Assembly (NCBI GenBank): GCA_012932295.1
Contig: JAAONU010000019.1
Span: 26,925,647-26,989,646 of the forward strand
Source: Cyclina sinensis
Lineage: Eukaryota > Mollusca > Bivalvia > Venerida > Veneridae
DNA: 64,000 nucleotides
Direction of reading: 5' to 3'
Below, one piece after another: positions 1 to 12,200 of this stretch. Within the stretch, counting starts at the first letter, position 1; each line of letters begins with the position of its first letter. Position numbers and translations under genes: made by a program. The notes beneath the pieces are model-generated. The model was not told the DNA's origin. It saw nothing but the letters and a program-made list of their open reading frames with translations, and made no database searches.

Positions 1-424
1 CTTTATGACTTCGAGTTATGTTCGCGCAATATCCTTCACACAATTTTGAATAAAATGAAAACTCTTAATAGACAGAAAAGAGATAAAATTATTTTCTTTA
101 ATAGAAAAAAAGTAATAAAGATGATAAAATGTTGCATTGTGTAAAGGATATAGAAAATAGAATGCGTAACGCCAACTTTGTTCAGGGGTAAAAAAAATCT
201 CTATCAAAATAAGTTATCTTTTTTTTAATAATGCTATAATTGAGATTCTCAACTTGTTATTTTTGACCTAGGTGAGCGACTACTTCTTATAATAAATCGA
301 GCATACTAACGTCATCAGTGAAATGTTGTTCAAAAGAAAGCCTGTGATCTAGTTTTAAGTTATTTCCGATGACCGATTCAAGCAGTCCATTGAAATAACG
401 TATATAACTTGAAAGGGAAAAAAT
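1..424. other. AT-rich upstream flank, no gene seen
   Basis: No coding signal is recognisable. The stretch is AT-rich and runs up to the start codon of the fibrinogen-domain gene. It presumably holds that gene's 5' UTR and promoter, but no element can be assigned with confidence. Confidence 0.4.
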
Positions 425-1642
425 ATGTGGATGTTTTGGTTATTTTCTTTGATACTTTCAACTGTGAGTTGTGAATCTTTGCAATGGACGAGGATAAATG
501 CAAAGTTCCAATCCGCGTTTGTCAGTGGGTCTTTGAATGAGTCAATTAGTCTTGCGACATACCCAGCAACCTCGCATCTGCAGTGTACAGCGAAATGCAA
601 TTCTTTGAACGGTGTTTCACTATACTACCTACAAAATGAAAAGATATGTCACTGTAATAATGAGACCGACGATACGTTGGTTACTACAGCTGAGAACACT
701 GGTATTAGATATACTGTGATTACAGAAAGAGTAAAGGTAAGGCCGTTAGATTTTATGGATACACTTCAAACATTTCGATGCTTTCTCGTAAAATCAACTT
801 CTAATCAGAGGGAAGGGAACAAGACAAAAATATAATAATGACAATATACGCTGTTTAGACACTAACACTGCTACTATAAGGCAGAAAGAAGAATTATCCT
901 TAGAACCAAGTAATATGCGATTATAATTAATATAGTTCTTCTTCGTTCGTAGATCTTCAAATCTCCGACGCACCCAAAGATTCATGTTGAGCCAGTTCCG
1001 ATTGATTGTTTAGAGTTGTATACTCTGGGCTACCAACAAGACGGTGTGTATCAGATCCGGCCAATAGGTGGCGCTGCTGTGGACACGTGGTGTGATATGA
1101 CCAATAATGGCTGGACTGTGATTCAACGTAGACAGGACGGCTCGGAAGATTTCTATCGCACAATGCAAGAATATATAGACGGATTTGGTAACAGATCGGG
1201 CGAATACTGGTTGGGTCTTGAAAACATGCACAAACTCACTCAAAGCACCAATACCATCCTACGCATTGATATGGAGACCTTTGCAGACCTTAATGAAACC
1301 GGCTATGTAGAATACTCCGACTTTGTGATTGACAGCGCAGAAATGGACTATGCACTACATATGAGTGGATATATCGGTGGCTGCGGAGATAGCCTGTTTG
1401 ATCGGCACAATGGCATGCCATTTACGACACATGACTCATTCAATTACGCCTCCTGTGCCCAGGACTACAAAGGGGCATGGTGGTATGGTTTAACTCCGAG
1501 TACCTGTCACTACAGCAACTTGAATGGTCTTTACCACAGCGGAAGTCACACAAGCTTTGCTGATGGCATTAACTGGAACCATTGCTGGGGGTACAATTAT
1601 TCTCTAAAAACTACTGTAATGAAGATAAGACGGAATGTTTGA
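425..1642 (+). CDS. Secreted fibrinogen-related domain (FReD) protein, ficolin-like
   Basis: Two exons, 425-736 and 953-1642, join in phase 0 (donor GTAAGG, acceptor TTCGTAG) to give 333 aa. Residues 1-17 form a hydrophobic signal peptide. Residues about 55-90 hold a cysteine-containing segment (CTAKCN...ICHCNN) resembling a PAN/apple-type module, though this is weak. From residue 122 to the end is a fibrinogen C-terminal globe with the family hallmarks WTVIQRRQDGS, YWLGLENMH, HNGMPFTTHD, GAWWYG and CHYSNLNGLY. Family knowledge: such proteins are secreted lectins binding acetylated or other sugars and are expanded in molluscan immunity. The calcium loop is partly altered (THDSFNYASCA, where D-x-D-N is common). 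No coiled coil or collagen stalk is visible. Poly(A) signals AATAAA lie at 1702 and 1743. Ligand and immune role are inference. Confidence 0.88.
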
Positions 1643-1701
1643 ACATACCAACATTGTTGACGTTTATTTTTTACTGTTAAACGAAGCTTTCAAAAATCCT
1701 G

Positions 1702-1748
1702 AATAAACATATTTGCAAAATTTAATTTCGAATTCCTGGTCCAATAAA
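1702..1748 (+). terminator. Poly(A) signals of the FReD gene
   Basis: Two AATAAA hexamers at 1702-1707 and 1743-1748 lie 60-106 bases after the stop codon, a normal position for 3'-end formation. Confidence 0.55.
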
Positions 1749-2166
1749 GTAATACCTGGACATCTTAGCCTAGTGTTATTTCGTTTTGAGTTTATTCTTA
1801 TAACCAGAACAATATTTCTTAATTAACTCAAGATGTCTGGTATAGATTAACTTACTATTATGTTTTTGAACTGGATATCTTTAGTTCCTGAATTTTATTT
1901 GTAAGCGCAAACGTTACCAGACCTTTTGTAAAATATTTAGGACAGTCAGCTCAAAATTGATGTTTGGTAAAACCATGATATGTAGTGAGATATTCAATCT
2001 ACCTCTTAAGTTAAAACGTCGATGTAAAAAGTCGGAGGAAAGTAGTTTGTGTTTTATTCTACTAACACGCTCTAACTAATCCATTCATTATGTAAAAATT
2101 TTGTGATAACATCTATAGTCAATATAAATGTAAGCCTTTAGGCAAGATTCTTTCTCTACTTCTTTA

Positions 2167-2577
2167 TTAAAGCGACTGACTCACAGACGATGATAAAAAG
2201 AAAATGTTTATACATCTTGAAATTCTTGCTGTAATCGTGAAGAACATATTTAAACTAAGTAACTGACTCAGTTTTTGTTACAGAAAAACATCAAAACATA
2301 AAGTTTTACACACTTTCATCGGTAAAAAATTTACCCCGTTAGTCACGGGGTAAATACTATAGTTATAAAATTAATTTTGAAGCGATACTAAGTCGTCGCT
2401 CTACATTTTACTGACCGAAAGGTCGTGGGTTCGAATCCTGGTTAAGTCAAAACTTTTTTTTTCAGTTTTCGTGGTGTATAAAAGCATAATATTATATTTT
2501 TTCCATAGTATATTAAATCCTCTTAAATTTGAAAGAATAAAAAATTTCAGCAAAATTTTGTGAGTCAGTCGCTTTAA
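2167..2577. mobile_element. MITE-like element with perfect 18-bp terminal inverted repeats and TTAA ends
   Basis: TTAAAGCGACTGACTCAC at 2167-2184 is repeated exactly in reverse complement at 2560-2577. The outer TTAA on both ends could be a duplicated target site, as for piggyBac-type transposases, leaving a 14-bp TIR. Total length is 411 bp with no coding capacity. Inside are a perfect hairpin (2329-2354) and a pol III B-box match GGTTCGAATCC at 2428-2438 within a tRNA-like stretch (about 2385-2450). Confidence 0.72.
2329..2354. repeat. Perfect 11-bp stem, 5-nt loop hairpin
   Basis: ATTTACCCCGT, then TAGTC, then ACGGGGTAAAT: an exact inverted repeat inside the TTAA-flanked element. Its role is unknown; it may be a structural feature of the element. 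Confidence 0.7.
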
Positions 2578-3225
2578 AAAGAAGTTTGAAATTTATAAGT
2601 AACGCACACGATTTAAGAACCTGAAGTAAGATACTATCCTGACAGATTTCAAACGATAATGAACAGAAAACGAAGAGCACATCTTAGACCAAACATTACC
2701 ATAGAACTATTGTTTTCGAGGTGTTAATTTACATTTGGAATTACCTTATCGTGAGACATTTCTCTTCGACAGCATGCGCTACGCAGGAAAGAAAGCGTTA
2801 CCTGCAAATAATATACCTTTGAACGTGTTTACAATGTTCTATATTTCCTAACGAAGGGAGTGATAATTATTACAATAATTTTAACTTGTCAAACTCAGCT
2901 ATCTAAAAGAATACGTCTTTACTCTAACTGAAAACAAAATCCAATCTGTATACGATTATTTAGAATCGTGCAGAAATCAGATAAATCCTGACTAATGGTC
3001 GGGTTCGCAACATGTTACACCAAAATCAATGAGATTACCACCATATTATATTTGCACTCGTTTCACAGTCTGTCACTAATATTTTTCATGCATATCTCGT
3101 ATAAACTTTTTAAAGTCTATCTGAAACAAATAACGCAACCGAAAAAAATACCTAGTACAAATTAATGAAAACTGTAGACATATCAAGAAACTCTGCTGGA
3201 AAAATCTAAGTTATAATTAAGAGAA

Positions 3226-6200
3226 ATGAAGTGGATACAGCGGATCATATCACTTTGTGCTTTATATATAACAACATTGCTCTATTTAATCGCTCGAATA
3301 CAACATAGCCAGGATACTTCTGAACAATTCTTTAGGATAGCGGATTGTGCACAACCACTTTCAGAGCTTGTAAAGCCGGTGCAAACGACGAGCCTGGTAA
3401 AATCACCTAAGATCAAGGTATATGAAAGGAGACAATTTGGACCAGGTAAATAGGAGTATAGGGTGGGTATACTTAATCGTAATCTGGAAATGCCAAAAGA
3501 GATTTAAAATAACCAGGGAAACCACGGACACCTTTGGATGCTACTTTGATAAATTTCAGACTTTTAATCTGACTTTTTCCATTACATTTGTTGTCTTACG
3601 AATACTTATTTTAAAGGAAAAATAGGTAATAATAATAAACACAGAAACGAACTGTGCGCGCCTCCGGATATTACGATAACGACAATGACAGAAGATCGAG
3701 CCGAATTTTAGATCCTTTGTAGTTACTTCGTTTTAATGTTAAGGCAACCGTGCTAAAATAATGCCACGTACTAGATCATTTATGTCATCATTTTCACGAA
3801 TTTTATGGTATCGTTGCTATATGGCCACAAAAGATAAGATCACTTTGGAAAAGGACCGTTTGAGAAACAAGATGAAGCAATAAATATATTTTTCATTTTG
3901 AATTATTCACTAAAAACTAATTTAGCGTCAATCATGATGCTTGTAAGTTGTATCAATGCAAAGATATCTAACGTGCGTGAAATTATTGATGGCAGATTTC
4001 CACGAAATCTGGGACACGACATGTTTTTTAATATTGTATCAATTATAGCAAGTATTTTGGTTATTTAACTCTTTGTTGAGATAACAGCTGATATACTGTT
4101 GTTGTTTCTTCAGTTTATATTATTAATCTTGTTTTACAAATTAAATAAATGGATCTACTTAGCCTTTTCAAAGTCATCTTATAAACCACGAAGTTATAAA
4201 TTGCCACAAATATATTAAAAATATTTATATCAAGTCATATCAAGTGTGACCTTGACCTTACCTCAAAATGCTTGGCATGTGATATTAAATTAAGTATTCA
4301 TGAGAGCGGAAATATACAATCTTTACCCTTTACCATTATTATAAACAATCTGCATGTGACTTCAGCACAAAATAATACATTGGACCATATTATATTACCT
4401 CAATTTACATTTTTTGAGGGGGGCGGGGGCGGGGTGAGGGGTTCAATAAGTTTGATCTAATTTTGAAATGAAATATGATTCTGATCCACTTGAAGGAATA
4501 AACATTTGTATAAGGTGTTTGCATTATTTCATTATTTCCAACAATATTTGATGACCCCTTTTTCTGTAAATATGTTACAACTGAATATTTCAGTTTATTT
4601 AATGAATAGTTTATTATGTAAATTTGCAGACGTTACATGCCAGTCTGCATGTTATATCATCTGCTGCGACTGATTCACAATTGCTGACAACTTATAACAA
4701 AAGAAGTAAAGAGAATTTTTAATGAGTAAAGTAACAATAATAACATATGAAACAGTGTGTATCAATACGATGAAAATAAAAGAATAAATATTTGAACAAC
4801 CTTTTATAATAGTTTAGTTTTGCTTCAAAAAACCCTTTTTTCTGAGAATTCTGCTGCTTTGTGTGCATTGTTTGTATTTTCACACAGTAAAGATCATCTT
4901 CAAATAAAATGGTTTAGCAGCTATTGTAAAACGTCAATATAAAAATCAACACAAAAGCACTGAAAAAAACTGCCAAAATTCGTACAACCACTCTTTGATT
5001 AATTAATGCATTGTTATGCTATTATTGGCTTTTCGTTGCCAGGATAGAAAATAAAGAAACACACTCACTACAGTGCGTACTCTGTCATTGCCATAAGACG
5101 TACATTCTTGAATAACTCATTTCTCAGTTTACTTCTTCTCTTTGATCCAGTTTTACGACTCTAGCAAAGTAATCTTCGTATTGAACTGATAAATTACTTT
5201 CCATTATAAATCATTATTAAACGTTACACGTCTATTGTGGGCCAAGGCCTTTGATATCGCAACATCCGGTAATGCTTACAGTCTGTTGCACTACTGTGAA
5301 TTCGAAACTTGAATGTTCGAGTTTTCACCGATTGATTAAAAATACGACCCGTATCTTCAGACATGTAACTAAAACAACACTGCTATGAAAGCATTCACAC
5401 GTACATGTACACAGAAGCAAAATAAAAGCAATTACTGACTGTATAACTACAGAATAATCTGTCAGTAGAATGTTTGCCTCCGAACACCTTTTATACGTAA
5501 AGTTCAGTACTCCCTGAAAGCAACAACCTTGTCCTAAATGTTATCCAAAAAGCACTGCAGAGGTTACTATAATGTAAAATCCGATTCTCAGAATACTAAC
5601 ACTTTTTTGCCATTAATGTCACAGTTGATTAGCACAGATATTTCAAAAGCATGGCAAACTTTAGTTGCTTCGTCTGACTTTTGCACTCCGATCGAACTCT
5701 GTACATTGTAGATTGCAAAACATGGATATTTCTCAATAAAATTGTTGGTTTGTTTAGATGGAGATAAATGGTTGCCAGATATATTACTTTTGCAGGGATA
5801 AACGGTTCCAGGATAACAATTAACGAAAATGAGATTTCGCCGGATGACATGACCAAGTTTAGAGACCATTACAGCAAAGATGATTTCAATGGCTATCTTA
5901 GTGACATCATTTCAGTACACAGAGTAGTAGCCGATTATAGACCCGAAATGTAAGTCAAAAAGTCATTGAGTTAACTATAAGATCATTCAGAGTGGGTTTC
6001 TTTATTTTCTATCCTGGCAACGAAAAGCCAATAATATCATAAAAATGCATTGTTCATATTTATAGAACTAAACGGTATTTTGACAATGCAGCCATTTGCA
6101 AACAAAGTAAGTGTTTTGAAAATAAGTATTAGTTATTTTTGTGCGATTGTGACATAAAAATGTGTATAATATTTATTATTATGCCATAGTGTATAATGAA

Positions 6201-9200
6201 TTGTATATTTCAAATAAAGAATCTCTTACGTTTTAGAATTACTTTTCCTGATTTTATTTGTAAATATTATTTCTATTTAAGATGCATTAGCATCACATCG
6301 TCGGTGACACCCGGTACATATTCCGCACAACTACATTATGTACCGTGGGATAATTGACTGCTGATTATTCGTTTTCATGAATATTTATTAGCAAAGGTAT
6401 GTAACTCTTCGTCGAATGAGATGCCGCATTACAAATAGACACTCTTCAGTGAGGAGAGTAGGCATAATGACAAGTTACTTAAAATAGACGTATTTCCCAG
6501 GATTTAAACATAGGCGCGGAAGGCAAATTGTAACAAGTAATTTCACTGGCTGAGATTCCGCAAGGGAAATCTTACGGAAACCAGTGAAAGTAGGTAATGA
6601 ATTATTCATGAGTACGAAATTTTATCAGCCAATTGTCCCACGGTAGATAAATAGAGTGAAACGGAATGGATTGAACGTGGGTTTCCGACGATGTAGCATC
6701 AAGGAACATGCTTTTATTTGTCACTGGTTCGTATCCCGCTAGTAGACATTTTTTTACTCGGCGCGAGTACTGGTTTGAATCCAGGAAGTAATCATTGAGC
6801 TATCAGTTACTAGAATTTGTTCCCCAGTCGATAAAAATATCTTTAAAAACAGTTTCTAAGACTAATCTATTATGTTACAGATGTCGTGAAATAAAATACC
6901 CGGATAATTTACCGCAAACCGGCATAGTCATTCCATTCAAAGACGAGCATCTGAGTGTCCTGTTGCGTACAATGTATAGCATACTTTACAACACCCCTGA
7001 ACATGTACTGAGGGAAATTGTACTTGTTGATGATGGCTCAGTGAACAGTGAGGACTTTTTAATATTTTATTTAATTTACATGTATTTTAAAAAGCTAAAG
7101 TTTAATGACAAGAGGGCCATGATGGCCCTGTATCGCTCACCTGAGTATGACTGCTTTTAACAAAGTTGCTATGGACCTGGTTAATTGACCCCAGATGACC
7201 CATATTCGAACTTGACCTAGAAATTATTGAATCAGTCTCTTTGACAAATTTCCAGGATATTTGGACTGAAAAAGTAGCATCTAGAGTGTTAACAAGGTTT
7301 CTCGATATTTTGGCTCTGTGACCTAGTTTTTGACCCCAGATAACCCATATCCAAATTTGAGCTACAAATCATCAAAACAACCTATCTGACAAATTTCCAG
7401 GACATTTGGACTTAAAATGTAGCCTCTAGAGTGTTTACAAAGTTTTTTCCATATTTGGGCTCTGTGACCTAGTTTTTGACCCAAGATGACCCATACTCCA
7501 ACTTGAGCTAGAAATCATCAAAAAAACCTGTCTGACAAATTTCCAGGATATTTGGACTGAAAATGTAACCTCTGGAGTGTTAAGAAGTTTTTTACATATT
7601 TGTACCATGTGACCTAGTTTTTGATCCCAGATGACCCATATCCAAATTTGAGCTAGAAATCATTGAAACAACCTTTCTGACAAATTTCAAGGACATTTGG
7701 ACTAAAAATGTAACCTCTAAAGCTTTTACAAGGTTTTTCTACTTTCGGGCTCTGTGACCTAGTTTTTGACCCCAGAGAACCTATATTCAAAACTGAGCTA
7801 GAAATCATCCATAGAATCTTTCTGACTAATTTCCAGGTTATTTGGACTGAAAATGCTACCTTTAGAACATTCACAAGGTTTTTCCATATTTGGACTCTGT
7901 GACCTAGTTTTTAACCCCAGATGACCCATACTCAAACTTGATCTAGATATCATCAAGGCAATTTTTCTGACAAATTTCCAGATTATTTGGGCTGAAAATG
8001 TAACCTCTAGAGTGTAAACAAGATTTTTCTATTTTTGGGCTCTGTGACCTAGTTTTTGAACCCAGATAACCCATATTCGAACTTGTGCTAGAAATCTTAG
8101 AAGCAACCTTTCTGACAGATATCCAGATTATTTGGTCTAAAAATGTTACCTCTAGAGTGTTAACAAGGTTTTTCAATATTTGGGCTCTGTGACCTAGTTT
8201 TTGACCCCAGATGACCTATATTTGAACTTGACCTAGAAATCATCAAAGAAACCTTTCTGACAAATTTCAAGATTATTTAGGCTGAAAATGTAACCTCTAG
8301 AGTGTTAACAAGATTTTTCTATTTTTGGGCTCCGTGACCTAGTTTTTGAACCCAGATGACCCATATTTGAACTTGAGCTAGAAATCATGATTAGAACATT
8401 TCTGACAAATTTCCAGGATATTTGGACTGAAAAAGTAGCCTCTAGAGTGTTAACAAGGTTTTTCTATATTTGGGCTCTGTGACCTAGTTTTCCAACCCTG
8501 ATAACCCATGTTCGAACTCGTCCGAGATATTAATTAGACAAACATCCTGACCAAGCTTCATGACAATTGAGGCAAAAATGTGACCACTAGAGTGTTAACA
8601 AACCAATTGTTAACGGACGGACGGACGGACAGACGGACGACGGACAAAAGATGATCAGAAAAGCTCACTCTGTCACTACGTGACAGGTGAGCTAAAAAAC
8701 GATCACCGCTTGTCGGCAACAGCTCACAGGTAAACAGAGGATAACTTCATTAATTCACTGAATACCACAACATTATAAAGTTATAAAAATAAAGTTATAT
8801 AAAATCCAAAATAATCAATCATATATCCTGTTGACATATTCACTCACGGATATTCTAATTTGATGTGTTTTGTGTTGTTGTTGTTGTTGTTGTTTTGTTA
8901 CTGTGTAAATTTAATATCATTATGATGGTAATTCAGCTAAAAACAAACCCTTTGTTGAATTTGCCCTCTCAGGATCGAACCTAATATCCCCATTGTTGGT
9001 TCTCTATAAAGACATTCTTATTCCGCTTGCATTAAAATCTTGAAGACGTTGGAATGTAAAATAAAGGTGCACTGATTTCAACTACACTGCTCAAATTAAT
9101 TAGAGGAGCGCCCATATAATCTATAAAATACCATACGCGTTGAGTAGATTTATGAATATCTTTTTCAGAAATAACAAAATCGTTATTTTTACAAAAACAA

Positions 9201-12200
9201 ATCGGCATGTTCATAGCCAACAGGCACATTCCTGAACAGAGACAGTGTCCAGGATATGATCACTGTCAAATTAACTTTGAAATGGTGGTCTTTCAGGAGA
9301 ACAACCAATGTCTGTAAAAGCAGCTTCAGGCCTGGAAACGTTTCATAGTCAGTGTCAGTAATGAGTGTACCCCCCCCCCCCCCCCCCCACAGGCGTTTAG
9401 GCACTCTCTGTATCGTCTTGGCATGCTCCTGATGACACGTCTGATCATATCCTGTTGTATGGCATCCCATTCTGCTACAAGAGCATGAGAAAGCTCACGG
9501 ACGTTCTGCACAGGGTTCGGACGCGAAGAATGTCTACGAGAAAGCATGTCCCAGACATGCTCTATAGGCTTCAGATCGGGAAAGCTCGCTGGCCAGTCTA
9601 TGACCTTAATACCTGCATCATCAAAGAAGTTCCGGACGATTCTTGCAGTGTGTGCTCGAGCATTATCTTGCACTAAACGAAAAGTTTCACCTTTTGCACC
9701 AGCATATGGCCTAACAATTGGTTCTAGGATCTCGTCCCGATATCTCAGGGCCGTCAGACTACCTCCTGGAATCACATAAACGTTTGTGCGCCTGTCAGTG
9801 GATATGACTGCCCACACCATAACTGACCCACCGCCAAACCTGTCATATGGAATAATGTTACATTCCGCATACCTCTCTCCTTGGCGACGCCACACCCGCA
9901 CACGTCAGTGGCGCAGTTGCAAAGTGACGTGTTCCTGGGCAAACTCTAAGCGAGTTCTCCTGTGAGCTACGGTCAGAACTGGTCCTCTGGCAGGTCTTCG
10001 GGCATCCAAACCATCTTCATGAAGACGATTTCGGACAGTTTGAGTGGACACACGAACCGCTGTAGCTTGCCGAAAGTCAATTTCAATGCCAGTAGCAGTA
10101 CACTGACGATTTCTGAGGGTCAAAATTCTCAAATATCGGTCCTGACGAGGTGTTATAATGCGGTAACGACCTTACCCAAGTCTTCTTGTGAATTCTCCAG
10201 TCTCCTGATAACGACTTGACAACCTGGCAACAACGCTACGAGAAACGTCCAGAACGGTGGTTATCCATTTTCGATCATCTGCACCGCCCGAGCAACATCA
10301 GTAGTTGCTACATGACGTCGCACACCCTGGACCGTTGTCAAAAGAGCAGATACAGTAAAATGTTGCAATAAAACATTCATTTTGTCAAATGTGCTATCGT
10401 GAACGAACTGTACACATGCAAAAGTCTAAATCTTATTCGGGGGTCACACAACAAAAACAAAAACAAAATACCAATGCTTTGTAAATTTATTGTAAAGTAC
10501 ACGGGTTTCTCGGGGATATTGACCGTCGATACCTACAAACGAAATTTGCAGCGAATATCTAGTATGGTGGGCAATGTACACCATAACATATTTGCGCTCT
10601 TTTAATTAATTTGAGCAGTGTATTTCTTAAGGAATCTATAAGATTCTTGAGTTTGTATATAAAATGGAAAGCTTGTTACAGGTGAATTGAAGTCTGTTCT
10701 TGATATACATATTGCAAACTTGCCGAAGGTTCGGGTACTCCGGCTCAGAGAGTCTGTTGGCCTAATGATGGCGAGACAAGCTGGAATAGACAGTCTGGAG
10801 GCCGAATATTTCATCTGTATGGACTGTCATATGGAAGTGCTTCAAGGTGTGGTATATTGGCAACGCACGCTCTTATAGAGCACTTTAAATTTTTGTATCA
10901 TTTTGTTTTAATTTACTGGAAAGAATTAATGTTTTAAGTTTTGGTAATTGTTGATTGAAATCCGTCTTTTTTTCACTCTACAATACAAATCTGTATTTGA
11001 ATCACTTATAATAAACAGAAGCAGACAGGATTCTATTTCATTTGTTTTGATTTGGTATTCTTGGTTCGGTTCTACCTAGTGAATGTCATGCGGCTTGTTT
11101 CGATTTATTCTGTTCGGTTCGAATGAATTTAAAGATTTTTTTTCAAATTTGTGTAAACTCTCATGATTTTTAAAAACTAACTTTCAACTTTTTACAGACA
11201 TATATGTAAAAAAACAAAAACTTTCAGGCTGGATAGAACCGCTGCTCAGCCGTCTGCTGGAAGAGCCCAAAGCACTGTTGTGTTCTAATGTAGGCTCAAT
11301 TGACCGTCACACGTTTGGACTTAACCATGCAGAACTGTGGCAGATACGATACATTTTTCCATTTTTGCTTTTCAACTTGGATACAACGTCGACAAAATAC
11401 AAAAAATCGTTTGTCGAATCTCGAGCCACTGACACTGATCCCTTTCCGTAAGTTAAATAGACAGAAGTTTTTTCGACATATGCGATTTATACGCGTGCAA
11501 TAACGTCAACTACTTTCATTTCACGAAATAATAAGATAATATCACGAAGTAGTAAAGCACTACACAACATTTGAAATCCTCATTACGACTTGTCAATTAC
11601 ACATCCTTCATTTTGTAAACAAACGCCGCCATCTTTGAATGGAATTAGTACTACAATCACTAACTTCTAGATGATATAACATGATATAACATTATCATTT
11701 TTCGACAGTAAAGTATTTCACAACCTTTGTTGAAATCCACATCACGATATGTCAAACACACTTTACTGTTAGAATTACCAGACGGTATAAAACTTCACGA
11801 AAAATACAGACCACATAATGAAGTAAGTAAAGCACTACATGACAGTTGTAATCAACATCATGATATGTCATTGCCCTTAACCTACTGTCGAAACAAGTAG
11901 ACGACATATAGCTCCACTTCAAGAAAAATGAAGAGCACATTACAAACTCAGCTGACTACATAACAAGTTTTAAAAATTACTAAGAATGCAGCGTTGGTGT
12001 TCCATAACTTAGGACTTCAATTTGCATGGGGATAAAATGCCAGTCATTTCGCACAGGAACTAACAACGCAGCAGCCAGTTAGATTTAAACGTTGGACTTA
12101 GACTCGATTAATTTAACGGACAAGTTCTCTGTAAAATTGGAAGTTAAAAGTAGTCATTGACTTTGCTTAAATCGTCTGTTAATGCATTTAACAATAAGCT

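Larger units (their letters stand above)
1749..3225. other. Intergenic DNA between FReD and GALNT genes
   Basis: No gene is seen. It contains a MITE-like element (2167-2577, listed separately); the rest is AT-rich without recognisable structure. The GALNT promoter and 5' UTR should lie toward the right end. Confidence 0.5.

Noticed and set aside
401..407. TATATAA before the FReD start codon as a TATA box
   Set aside because: It is only about 20 bases upstream of the ATG, so a start site at the usual distance would fall inside the coding region.
2385..2450. Genuine tRNA gene
   Set aside because: The B box is perfect but the A box, acceptor stem and T stem do not pair into a full cloverleaf; better explained as tRNA-derived repeat.
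6795..7160. Extended open frame through GALNT exon 3
   Set aside because: Only 6881-7047 is exon: a donor GTGAGG at 7048 joins in phase to 10682, and the extension beyond runs into the repeat head.
7653..8176. Two minus-strand open frames of 73 and 77 codons
   Set aside because: They are shadows of the 145-bp tandem repeat and repeat each other's sequence.
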